Part shown: positions 30,191 to 37,838 of the stretch, piece after piece
Position numbering within the stretch: position 1 is the first letter of the stretch
Layout: every line of letters begins with the position of its first letter
Origin: Streptomyces coeruleorubidus
GTDB lineage: Bacteria; Actinomycetota; Actinomycetes; Streptomycetales; Streptomycetaceae
DNA length: 64,000 bases
Direction: 5' to 3'
Assembly: GCF_028885415.1 (NCBI RefSeq)
Contig: NZ_CP118527.1
Span: 1,674,001 to 1,738,000 of the forward strand
Position numbers and translations under genes: made by a program
The notes under the pieces: generated by a model
The model's input: the letters and a program-made list of their open reading frames with translations, nothing else
What the model was told of the DNA's origin: nothing
The model's database searches: none

Positions 30191-30813
30191 AGGTCCTGCC
30201 GGTCGGCGAGGACGCCCTGCTCGTCGAGGTCTCCTCGGGCGACGAGGCCCAGGCCCTGCACGCCGAGCTGCTGCGCCGCCGCGCGGAGGGCTCGTTGTCG
30301 GCCCGCGAGATCGTGCCCGCGGCCCGCACGGTCCTCCTCGACGGCCTGGACTCCCCCGCCCGGCTGGCCGCCGAACTGACCGCCGCGCAGCTGCCGCCCG
30401 CTCCTCCGCGCGCGCGTGCGGTGGTCGAGATCCCGGTGCGCTACGACGGCCCGGACCTGGCCGACGTCGCCGCGCACTGGGGCGTGGCCGAGCGGGAGGT
30501 CGCCCGTCTCCATTCGCGGACGGAGTTCCGGGTCGCCTTCTGCGGCTTCGCCCCCGGCTTCGGCTACCTCACCGGCCTGCCGCCGCGCTACGACGTGCCG
30601 CGCCGGGCCACCCCGCGCACGGCCGTCCCGGCCGGTTCGGTGGCGCTGGCGGGCCCGTACACGGGCGTGTACCCGCGCTCGTCGCCGGGCGGTTGGCAGC
30701 TGATCGGCACGACGGCCGCCGTCCTGTGGGACCACGCGCGCGTGCCGGCCGCGCTGCTGTCGCCGGGCACGCGCGTGCGGTTCGTCCCCGTCGAGCAGGT
30801 GGGACACTCGTGA
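30187..30813 (+). CDS. pxpB: 5-oxoprolinase subunit B (KipI family)
   Basis: A 208-residue carboxyltransferase-domain subunit 1 protein. It has the family signature FCGFAPGFGYLTGLP (about residue 117) and RRATPRTAVPAGSVALAGPYTGVYPRSSPGGWQLIG. It partners PxpC; the Bacillus homologue KipI was first described as an inhibitor of the KinA kinase, later shown to be part of oxoprolinase. It overlaps pxpA (ATGA) and pxpC (GTGA). Confidence 0.95.
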   Translation: MKVLPVGEDALLVEVSSGDEAQALHAELLRRRAEGSLSAREIVPAARTVLLDGLDSPARLAAELTAAQLPPAPPRARAVVEIPVRYDGPDLADVAAHWGVAEREVARLHSRTEFRVAFCGFAPGFGYLTGLPPRYDVPRRATPRTAVPAGSVALAGPYTGVYPRSSPGGWQLIGTTAAVLWDHARVPAALLSPGTRVRFVPVEQVGHS

Positions 30814-31679
30814 CCGACCGTGCGCTCGCCGTCGTCCGGGCCGGGGCCCTGACCACCGTGCAGGACCTGGGGCGCCCCGGGCACGCCCACCTCGGAGTGC
30901 CCCGCTCCGGGGCGCTGGACCGGCCCGCGGCGGACCTGGTCAACCGGCTCGCCGGCAATCCGCCCGCGGCGGCCGTGCTGGAGACGACCCTCAACGGCTG
31001 TGCCGTACGCCCTCGTTCGACTGTCACCGTGGCCGTGGCGGGCGCCCCCTGCCGGGTCACGGTGGACGGACGGCCCGTCGCCTGGGGCGCGCCGGTGCGT
31101 GTGCCCGCCGGGGCGCTGCTGGACGTCGGACCTGCCGTGTCGGGCCTACGCAGCTACGTGGGCGTCTCCGGGGGCATCGCCGTCGAGCCGGTGCTCGGCA
31201 GCCGCTCGACGGACCTGCTGTCGGGGCTCGGCCCGCCCCCTCTCACGGACGGCACGGTGCTGCCCCTTGGCCGGCCGGCGGGCGCGCACGCACGCGTGGA
31301 CGTCGCCCCGCAGCCGGCGCCACCGGCCGAGCTGGTCCTTCGGGTGACACTCGGCCCGCGCGACGGCTGGTTCACGCCGGAGGCCCTGCGCACTTTCGTC
31401 TCGCGTCCGTACCGGGTGTCCCCCGCGAGCAACCGCATCGGGCTGCGCACGGAGGGGCCCGCCCTGGAGCGGGCCCGGGCCGGGGAACTCCCCAGCGAGG
31501 GCATGGTGCTGGGCGCGGTCCAGGTCCCGCCCGACGGCAGGCCGGTGGTGTTCCTCGCCGACCACCCGACCACCGGGGGCTATCCGGTGATCGCGGTGGT
31601 GCGCGCCGCCGACCTCGCGGCAGCCGCCCAGGCGGTTGCGGGCACGCCGGTCCGCTTCGTGGCCGTACGGCGCCGCTGA
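30810..31679 (+). CDS. pxpC: 5-oxoprolinase subunit C (KipA family)
   Basis: A 289-residue biotin-dependent-carboxyltransferase-like (AHS2) protein. It opens with ALTTVQDLGRPGHAHLGVPRSGALD and carries SYVGVSGGIAVEPVLGSRSTD and SNRIGLRTEGP, all typical. The GTG start overlaps the pxpB stop. It is the last gene of the MFS-DUF1445-pxpABC operon. Next to the stop the sequence enters a short convergent gap before the SGNH hydrolase gene. Confidence 0.95.
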   Translation: MTDRALAVVRAGALTTVQDLGRPGHAHLGVPRSGALDRPAADLVNRLAGNPPAAAVLETTLNGCAVRPRSTVTVAVAGAPCRVTVDGRPVAWGAPVRVPAGALLDVGPAVSGLRSYVGVSGGIAVEPVLGSRSTDLLSGLGPPPLTDGTVLPLGRPAGAHARVDVAPQPAPPAELVLRVTLGPRDGWFTPEALRTFVSRPYRVSPASNRIGLRTEGPALERARAGELPSEGMVLGAVQVPPDGRPVVFLADHPTTGGYPVIAVVRAADLAAAAQAVAGTPVRFVAVRRR

Positions 31680-31712
31680 ACCGGCCGGGCCACGTCCGTC
31701 GCTGCCGACCTG

Positions 31713-32663
31713 TCAGGCCGCGTCCGGCTGCTCCGCCACCGACAGGGCGGCGAGCGCGGCGGACACGGCCGCGGAGGCCCGCAGATCGAGCCGGGCGCTC
31801 GTGCCCCGGGCCCGGTGCCGGAGTTCGTCGGCGGCGAGTGTCAGGAGCTGGGGCAGCAGGTCGGTGCACCGGCGGGCCACCCAGCCGGTACCGGCCGTGG
31901 CAAGCCACCACAGGCTCGCCGACCTGGTCGGGCCGGGGAACTCGGGCTCGGGCGAGGGCGCGGGCCCGGTCGCGAGGCCGTGTTCCGCGAGCAGCGTGTG
32001 GAAGCGCAGGGCCAGCTGCCGGTGTCCGCGCTCCCCGGGGTGCAGCCGGTCCGCGCTCCACATGGCGCGGTCCGTGATCCAGTCGCCCTCGCACGCGTGC
32101 AGGTGCAGAGCTCCGTACCGGTCGGACAGCGCGTGGACGACCGTGTTCACGGCCCTCTGCCGCCGCGCCAGCGGGTGGGCCAGTGCCCCCGGCAGCCCGA
32201 GCATCGTGCCCGGGTCGGGCAGGCAGGCGGTGAGCAGGACCGCGCCCTGCTCGGCGAAGGCCGCGTACACCTGGTCGAGCCGAGCCGCCACGGCCTGGAT
32301 GTCGAAGGTGCAGCGCAGGGTGTCGTTGACGCCGATCACGACGGACACGAGGTCGGGCCGCAGCTCCAGCCCGGCAGGCAACTGCCGCTCCAGCACATCC
32401 CGGGTCTGCGCCCCGCTCACCGCGAGGTTGGTGAACCGGGCGGGTCCCTCGGTAAGCCCTGCCGGTCCGTCGGTAAGCCCGGCCGGTCCCTCGGCGACAC
32501 CGATGGGTCGCTCGGTGAGCCCGGCGGCGAGCAACGCGGCCCAGCCGCGCCACTCCCCGTCGCCGACGGGATCGCCCACCCCCTCCGTCAGCGAGTCACC
32601 GAGGGCCACGAACCGCGGGGGCCCCTCGAACCGCGTAGACCCCCCGAACCGCACGGGTCTCAT
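31713..32663 (-). CDS. SGNH/GDSL-family hydrolase
   Basis: A 316-residue serine esterase-fold protein. Block I is VALGDSLTEG (nucleophile Ser, about residue 24), block III is VIGVNDT, and the Asp/His block V is SADRLHPGERGH. No signal peptide is seen. A 24-bp-scale repeat inserts GPAGLT-type units at about residues 57-75 (VAEGPAGLTDGPAGLTEGPA), in a loop after block I. It overlaps the upstream glycosyltransferase by 4 bp, so it is the last gene of a three-gene operon and could act on an acylated glycolipid or glycan made by those enzymes. Confidence 0.88.
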   Translation of the reverse strand: MRPVRFGGSTRFEGPPRFVALGDSLTEGVGDPVGDGEWRGWAALLAAGLTERPIGVAEGPAGLTDGPAGLTEGPARFTNLAVSGAQTRDVLERQLPAGLELRPDLVSVVIGVNDTLRCTFDIQAVAARLDQVYAAFAEQGAVLLTACLPDPGTMLGLPGALAHPLARRQRAVNTVVHALSDRYGALHLHACEGDWITDRAMWSADRLHPGERGHRQLALRFHTLLAEHGLATGPAPSPEPEFPGPTRSASLWWLATAGTGWVARRCTDLLPQLLTLAADELRHRARGTSARLDLRASAAVSAALAALSVAEQPDAA

Positions 32664-33847
32664 GCCACGCCCCCGGGCACGTACGGGCGTACGGGAACGG
32701 CCGCGTCATGCGCGGCGAGGAACGCGTCGACCGCCGCGTCCCACCCGAAGCACTCCGCACGCGCGCGTGCCCCCTCGCGCCGGTCCGCCTCCAGGCGTTC
32801 CAGCACCAGGTCCACGGCGTCCGCGAAGGCCTCCCCGTGGTCCGCCGCGACGGCCCCGGCGGAGCCGATCACCTCCGGCAGCGCGGACGACGCGCTCGCC
32901 ACCACGGGCGTGCCGCACGCCATGGCCTCCAGCGCGGCGAGCCCGAACGTCTCGGCGGGCCCCGGCGCCAGGGCCACGTCGGCGGACGCCTGGAGCGCGC
33001 CGAGCAGCCCGCGGTCGGAGACGTGCCCGAGAAAGGTGACCGGCAGGGCGCTCTCGCGCGCCCGCTGTTCGAGCCGGGCGCGCAACGGCCCGTCCCCGGC
33101 CACCACGAGCACCGCCCGGCGCCCGCGCCGCCGCAGCGCCTCCAGGGCGTCCAGCGCCGTGCCGGGCCGCTTCTCCACCGACAGCCGCGAGCACATCACG
33201 AGCAGCGTCTCGTCCACGCGCGCGTGCCGCGCCCGCAGCTCCGGGTCACGCAGCGCGGGGTGCCGCTGGACCAGGTCGACGCCCAGCGGGGCCCGGACGA
33301 CGTTGCGTGCCCCGATCCGCACGAACTCCCGCTCGGCGAACTCGGTGGTGCACACCACGCGCGCGTACGTGTGGGCCGTACGGACGTTGAGGGCGTCGGC
33401 GGCACGACGGGCGGCCCCCTCGGGCAGGCCCCAGGTGCGCAGCACGCCGTCGGCGGTCTCGTGGGAGACCATCACGGCGGGGACCCGGGCGCGCCGCGCC
33501 CACCTGCCGGTCCACCTGAGGGTCGTACGGTCGGACACCTCCAGCCGGTCCGGCGCGAGTTCCTCCAGGAGCCGGGCCACCCGCCGCTTGTCGGCGAGCA
33601 CGCGGTAGCCGCCGGTGCCGGGCAGCAGCGGCCCGGGGAGGGTGATCACCCGCCCCTGCTCGGTCTCCCGGTCGCTCATCCGCTCGCCGGGGACCACGAG
33701 GACGGGCTCGTGCCCCGCCGCCTTGAAGCCCTTGCCGAGTTCACGCAGGGCGGTGCGCAGCCCGCCGGACGCGGGCGCGACGAAGTTGGCGAGCCGCACG
33801 ATCCGAAGCGACTGGCGGCTGCTGTTGCCCGGACGCGAGTCGCTCAT
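32660..33847 (-). CDS. GT4-family glycosyltransferase
   Basis: A 395-residue GT-B retaining glycosyltransferase. The acceptor domain opens LRIVRLANFVAPASGGLRTALRELGKGFKAAGHE; the donor domain has the GT4 signature PAETFGLAALEAMACGTPVV (E-x7-E motif, about residues 305-325). Nucleotide sugar and acceptor unknown; position beside an MgtA-like enzyme suggests mannosylation of glycolipids or cell-wall glycans. It has 4-bp overlaps with both neighbours. Confidence 0.88.
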   Translation of the reverse strand: MSDSRPGNSSRQSLRIVRLANFVAPASGGLRTALRELGKGFKAAGHEPVLVVPGERMSDRETEQGRVITLPGPLLPGTGGYRVLADKRRVARLLEELAPDRLEVSDRTTLRWTGRWARRARVPAVMVSHETADGVLRTWGLPEGAARRAADALNVRTAHTYARVVCTTEFAEREFVRIGARNVVRAPLGVDLVQRHPALRDPELRARHARVDETLLVMCSRLSVEKRPGTALDALEALRRRGRRAVLVVAGDGPLRARLEQRARESALPVTFLGHVSDRGLLGALQASADVALAPGPAETFGLAALEAMACGTPVVASASSALPEVIGSAGAVAADHGEAFADAVDLVLERLEADRREGARARAECFGWDAAVDAFLAAHDAAVPVRPYVPGGVA

Positions 33848-34971
33848 GCCGCCACCGCCGTCCGGCGCGCGGCGAGCACGTTCGCGTAGTGCCCGATCAG
33901 CTGGTCCCCGACGGCCGCCCAGGTGCGGCCCTCCACGGTGGCGCGCCCGGCGGCGCCGAAGGCGGCCCGCAGCCCGGCGTCGGCGGCCAGGGACCGCACC
34001 GCGTCCCGGACGGCGGTCGCGTCGCGCGGCGGCACCAGCAGGCCGGTGCGCCCGTGGGCGACCAGGTCCAGCGGCCCGCCCGCGGCGGGCGCGACGACGG
34101 GCAGGCCGCTGGCCATGGCCTCCTGGACCGTCTGGCAGAAGGTCTCGAAGGGGCCCGTGTGCGCGAAGACGTCGAACGAGGCGAAGACCCGGGCCAGGTC
34201 GTCACCGGTACGGCGGCCGAGGAAGACCGCGCCGGGCAGCGCCTGCTCCAGGCCGGGCCGGCTCGGGCCGTCGCCGACGACCACGACCCGGACGCCCTCC
34301 AGGCCGCAGGCACCGGCGAGGAGTTCGACCTGCTTCTCGGGGGCGAGCCGGCCGACGTAGCCGACGATCAGCTCACCGTTCGGGGCGAGTTCACGACGCA
34401 GGGCCTCGTCGCGGCGGTCGGGCCGGAAACGTTCGGTGTCGACGCCGCGCGGCCACAGCTCGACCCTCGGTACACCGTGCGTCTCCAGGTCGCGCAGGGC
34501 CGCGCTGGACGGGGCGAGGGTGAGGTCGGCGGCGCCGTGCACGGAGCGGATCCGCCGCCAGGCGGCGGCCTCTCCGGCACCCATGTACGTACGGGCGTAT
34601 CCGGCCAGGTCGGTCTGGTAGACGGCGACGGCCGGGGTGCCGAGGCGGGCGGCGGCTGCCATGCCGCGCACGCCGAGGACGAAGGGGCTGGCGAGGTGGA
34701 CGACATCGGCACGGTGCTCGATGAGGGTGGCGGCCAGGCGGCGGCTGGGGAGGGCGACGCGGACCTGGGGGTAGCCGGGGAGCGGGAGGGAGGGGACGTG
34801 GACGACGGGGCACGGCGCGCTGGTGTCGGGCTTGTGCCCGGGCGCGGGGGCCGGGGCGACGACGACGGGGGCGTGACCGCGATCGACGAGGTGCCGGGCG
34901 GTCTGGAGCGCGCAGTGGGCCACGCCGTTCACATCGGGGGGAAAGGATTCGGTCACGATGACGACTCGCAT
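33844..34971 (-). CDS. GT4-family glycosyltransferase, MgtA-like alpha-mannosyltransferase
   Basis: A 375-residue GT-B enzyme starting MRVVIVTESFPPDVNGVAHC, the typical opening of GDP-mannose-dependent alpha-mannosyltransferases (MgtA/PimB-like). Substrate-loop PRGVDTERFRPDRRDEALR and donor motif GPFETFCQTVQEAMASGLPVV are visible. In actinobacteria MgtA mannosylates glucuronosyl-diacylglycerol. It heads the operon with the second GT4 gene and the SGNH hydrolase. The substrate assignment is by resemblance only. Confidence 0.86.
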   Translation of the reverse strand: MRVVIVTESFPPDVNGVAHCALQTARHLVDRGHAPVVVAPAPAPGHKPDTSAPCPVVHVPSLPLPGYPQVRVALPSRRLAATLIEHRADVVHLASPFVLGVRGMAAAARLGTPAVAVYQTDLAGYARTYMGAGEAAAWRRIRSVHGAADLTLAPSSAALRDLETHGVPRVELWPRGVDTERFRPDRRDEALRRELAPNGELIVGYVGRLAPEKQVELLAGACGLEGVRVVVVGDGPSRPGLEQALPGAVFLGRRTGDDLARVFASFDVFAHTGPFETFCQTVQEAMASGLPVVAPAAGGPLDLVAHGRTGLLVPPRDATAVRDAVRSLAADAGLRAAFGAAGRATVEGRTWAAVGDQLIGHYANVLAARRTAVAA

Positions 34972-35180
34972 ACCCGTGTTGTCGCCGTGCCGGACGTGGC
35001 CGCGTCAACGTGGATCTTTCCGGCCGTGGAACGTCCTATGAGCGTTCTGAGGCGCACCCGCGCAGGTCAGGCCGCGTCCATACGCCCCTGACCCGAGAGT
35101 CATCCCCCGTTCACCCGGGCGGCCTGATTCCGCCCCGGCGTCCTTGCACGAAGGGAGTCACACACTCACGCGGAGCGGGG

Positions 35181-36599
35181 TCACACAGCGGTCTCCTCGG
35201 GACCGATCCGGCTGCGTACGGCCGTCTGGACCTCGGCCTCCTCGGCCGGGTCGGCGGCGAGCCGGCGCAGTCGCTCGACGACACGGGCGTCTCCGGTCTC
35301 GGCGTGCCGGGCGGCGATCTCGCGGGTGGTCTCCTCGCAGTCCCACAGGCACTCGACGGCGAAGCCGGTGGCGAAGGAGGGGTCGGTGGCGGCGAGGGCA
35401 CGGGCGGCCCGGCCGCGCAGATGGGAGGAGGCGGTCTCGCGGTAGATGTGGCGGAGCACGGGTGCGGCGCAGGCGATGCCGAGCCGCCCGGCGCCGTCGA
35501 CCAGGGTCCACAGGGTCGGTGCGTCGGGGCCTTCGCCCCGTACGGCTTCGCGTAGTGCCGCGAGGACCAGGTCGCGGTCCTGCGCCCCGCCCCGGCAGGC
35601 GAGGACGCGTCCGGCGGCGGAGCCCAGCGCGTCCGGCCGCCGGGCCCAGCCGCGCGCCCGGTCCACGGCGGCGAGCGAACGCATGCGTTCGAAGGCGTCG
35701 ACGGCGGCGTCCACGACGACCGTCGAGCCGGTGGCCACGGCGTCCTCGATCAGGACGAGGGCGTCGGGATCGTTGCCGTCGGCGAGGTAGCGCAGGGCGG
35801 TGCACCGGGCTCCGTCGCTGCCGTCCTTGGCCGCCTGGATGATCTCGGCCCGGTCCTCGGGCCCCGCCACGGCGGTGAGACATCGGGCGGCCGGGACATG
35901 GAGTGCCGCGCCTCGTTCGAGGCCCTGCTGGGCCCATTCGAAGACGGCCTGCACGCTCCACCCGGGCCGGGGACCGGTCGGCCGCATCTGTCGCTGCCAG
36001 CGGTCGAAACAGCCCGTCTCGTGGGCGGCACGCACGCGTGTGGCGATGGATTCGCGCGGATCCTCGGCCCACAGTCGCCACGGCCGTGGTTCGAAGGCGT
36101 CCCGGACGGTCGCCGCCAGCTCGGCGTCGCCCTCCGGATCGGCCGGGAACCGCGCGAGGACGGGTGCGGCGAGGGCGCGCAGGCCGGCGTCGTCGTCCCT
36201 GAGGGCCAGTTCGTCGAGGGCCCAGGCCCAGTTGGAGCCGTGGGCGGCGTATCTGCGCAGCAGTTCGAGCGCGTCCCGCCTGCCGTAGGAGGCGAGGTGC
36301 CCGAGGACGGCGAGGGCGAGCCCGGTGCGCGACTCGTCGGTGTCGAGGACGTCCTCGGCGTCGAAGAGATGGGCCTCGACCGCGTCGAGCTCGCCGTTCA
36401 GGTCGAGGTAGAGGCGGGCGTAGTAGAGGGAGCGGTTCTCCACCTGCCAGTCGTGGCGGGGATCGCGCAGCACGCAGTGGTTCAACGCCGTGAGCGCCTC
36501 GGGGCGCGGGGCGGTGAGCGCGTGCAGCGTGCCGTCGCCGCGGCCCCGCTGGAGCAGGCCGAGCAGCGTACCGCTGGGCGCTATGACCGGATCGAACAT
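35181..36599 (-). CDS. Large helical-repeat (HEAT-like) protein
   Basis: A 472-residue protein made largely of Ala/Leu/Arg-rich helical repeats (for example RCTALRYLADGNDPDALVLIEDAVATG; RGRAARALAATDPSFATGFAVECLW; REIAARHAETGDARVVERLRRLAAD), consistent with HEAT-type solenoids for protein binding. No catalytic motif is seen. Relatives have sometimes been labelled adenylosuccinate lyase, but I see no fumarase-superfamily signature. ATG 36599 follows gagg at 9 nt; an ATG 15 bp upstream lacks an SD. An ankyrin-repeat gene lies upstream on the same strand, so two scaffold-type proteins are neighbours. Confidence 0.78.
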   Translation of the reverse strand: MFDPVIAPSGTLLGLLQRGRGDGTLHALTAPRPEALTALNHCVLRDPRHDWQVENRSLYYARLYLDLNGELDAVEAHLFDAEDVLDTDESRTGLALAVLGHLASYGRRDALELLRRYAAHGSNWAWALDELALRDDDAGLRALAAPVLARFPADPEGDAELAATVRDAFEPRPWRLWAEDPRESIATRVRAAHETGCFDRWQRQMRPTGPRPGWSVQAVFEWAQQGLERGAALHVPAARCLTAVAGPEDRAEIIQAAKDGSDGARCTALRYLADGNDPDALVLIEDAVATGSTVVVDAAVDAFERMRSLAAVDRARGWARRPDALGSAAGRVLACRGGAQDRDLVLAALREAVRGEGPDAPTLWTLVDGAGRLGIACAAPVLRHIYRETASSHLRGRAARALAATDPSFATGFAVECLWDCEETTREIAARHAETGDARVVERLRRLAADPAEEAEVQTAVRSRIGPEETAV

Positions 36600-36899
36600 G
36601 GGAAACAGCCTCACATCAAGCGTCGACGCAACCGGGGACGTGTACTACCTGGCCGCGCGACAACACGTCGGAGTGCCCGCCGTTTCCTGCTTGCTGTAGA
36701 CCATCTTCCTCTGCCTCTCGTCGGTGGCCCTTGCGGACCGCGTCACGGCCCGCGCGGTGCGGCAACACCTGCCCAACCATCACGTCCGTGAACCACGTCG
36801 TCATGATGACTCGGCACTTCCGTCTGCCGCGACCGAAATTTCGGCGGCCCCGTCCCGCCTCCCCCGTTTTCGTTGTCGTTCCAGGTCAGACTGGCCGGT
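36600..36899. other. 300-bp gap between helical-repeat and ankyrin genes
   Basis: It holds two tiny overlapping frames on opposite strands (described separately). The region 36820-36870 is comparatively AT-rich (gaccgaaatttcggcgg contains the palindrome ccgaaatttcgg at about 36832-36843). No larger gene is supported. Confidence 0.45.
36645..36704 (-). CDS. Possible 19-residue leader peptide
   Basis: ATG 36704 with gagagg 9 nt upstream opens a 19-codon frame, MVYSKQETAGTPTCCRAAR, ending at TAG 36645-36647. It lies 45 bp upstream of the helical-repeat gene on the same strand. The adjacent Cys-Cys-Arg near the end recalls actinobacterial regulatory leader peptides. On the opposite strand, a frame ending VYYLAARQHVGVPAVSCLL also looks leader-like, so which, if either, is real cannot be decided. 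Confidence 0.3.
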   Translation of the reverse strand: MVYSKQETAGTPTCCRAAR

Positions 36900-37292
36900 T
36901 CAGCGCTCGCCGAACAGTTCGAGCAATTCCGTCCGGCCGAACATCCGGGCGGTGTCGACCGCCGACGGGGTGCCGGCGGACGGATCGGCGCCGCCCTCCA
37001 GGAGGGCCTTGATGACGTCCGTCTCGCCCTTGAAGGCCGCTCCCGCGAGCGGGGTCTGCCCTCGGTCGTTCACCCGGTCGGCCTCGGCACCGCGGGCCAG
37101 CAGCGCGCGTACCGCCTCGGCGTGGCCGTGGTAGGCGGCGAGCATCACGAGGCAGTCACCGCGGTCGTTGGTGAGGTTGGCCGGAACGCCCGCGTCGACG
37201 TACGCCACGAGCGCCTCGGTCTGTCCCCGCCGGGCCAGATCGAAGATCTTGGTCGCCAGCTCCACGACCTCGGGGTCGGGGGCTTCGGTCAT
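36900..37292 (-). CDS. Ankyrin-repeat protein
   Basis: A 130-residue protein of about three ankyrin repeats: FDLARRGQTEALVAYVDAGVPANLTNDRGD, VMLAAYHGHAEAVRALLARGAEADRVNDRGQ and LAGAAFKGETDVIKALLEGGADPSAG, then a short cap. No signal or TM segment. It is probably a cytosolic protein-binding module, upstream of the helical-repeat gene but 300 bp away, so co-transcription is uncertain. Confidence 0.9.
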   Translation of the reverse strand: MTEAPDPEVVELATKIFDLARRGQTEALVAYVDAGVPANLTNDRGDCLVMLAAYHGHAEAVRALLARGAEADRVNDRGQTPLAGAAFKGETDVIKALLEGGADPSAGTPSAVDTARMFGRTELLELFGER

Positions 37293-37591
37293 CGGCCGGA
37301 CCGCCTCTCACGTCACACATCACGTCGGGTGCGTACGCCTGCCAGCGGTGCAGCCGTACGAGTGAATCGCCAGAGTACTGGCTCGCGTGGCACATGACCC
37401 GATGTGCCCGAGGTAAAGATCACCGCAGACCTCGCCGAGCGCAACAGCCCAGCGCGACCGGGTCGGGGACCACTCCGCCAGCCGGGGGAAATAGTCCGAA
37501 TTTCACCCAGTTGCACCTTTTATCGTATGGATACATCCTGTGAGCCTGGAAGTACTCATGGTGACTGTCCCCGCGAACCAGGAGAACTCAA

Positions 37592-37786
37592 ATGATCCTC
37601 TCGATCTCAGGCGTGGTCCTGCTCGGCATCGTCGTCTTCATCTTTCTCCGCAAGGACGGCCTGAAGGCGTCGCACGCGGTGGTCGCGATGCTGTTCGGCT
37701 TCTATCTGGCGAGCACGGCCATCGCCCCGAGCATCAAGGCGGGCGGCGAGAGCCTGGCGAGCCTCCTGGGCGGAATCAGGTTCTGA
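37592..37786 (+). CDS. smeA: Small membrane protein SmeA
   Basis: A 64-residue protein, MILSISGVVLLGIVVFIFL, then a loop and a second hydrophobic stretch (VVAMLFGFYLASTAIAPSI). ATG follows aggag at good spacing. In S. coelicolor SmeA is a sporulation-specific small membrane protein that targets SffA to septa. The gene order smeA-sffA, 52 bp apart, is conserved here. The symbol is assigned from size, sequence character and partner gene. Confidence 0.85.
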   Translation: MILSISGVVLLGIVVFIFLRKDGLKASHAVVAMLFGFYLASTAIAPSIKAGGESLASLLGGIRF

Positions 37787-37838
37787 CGATCCCACTCCCC
37801 GTACGCATCCCGCCCGTACGCACTCTCTGGAGGCAGCA

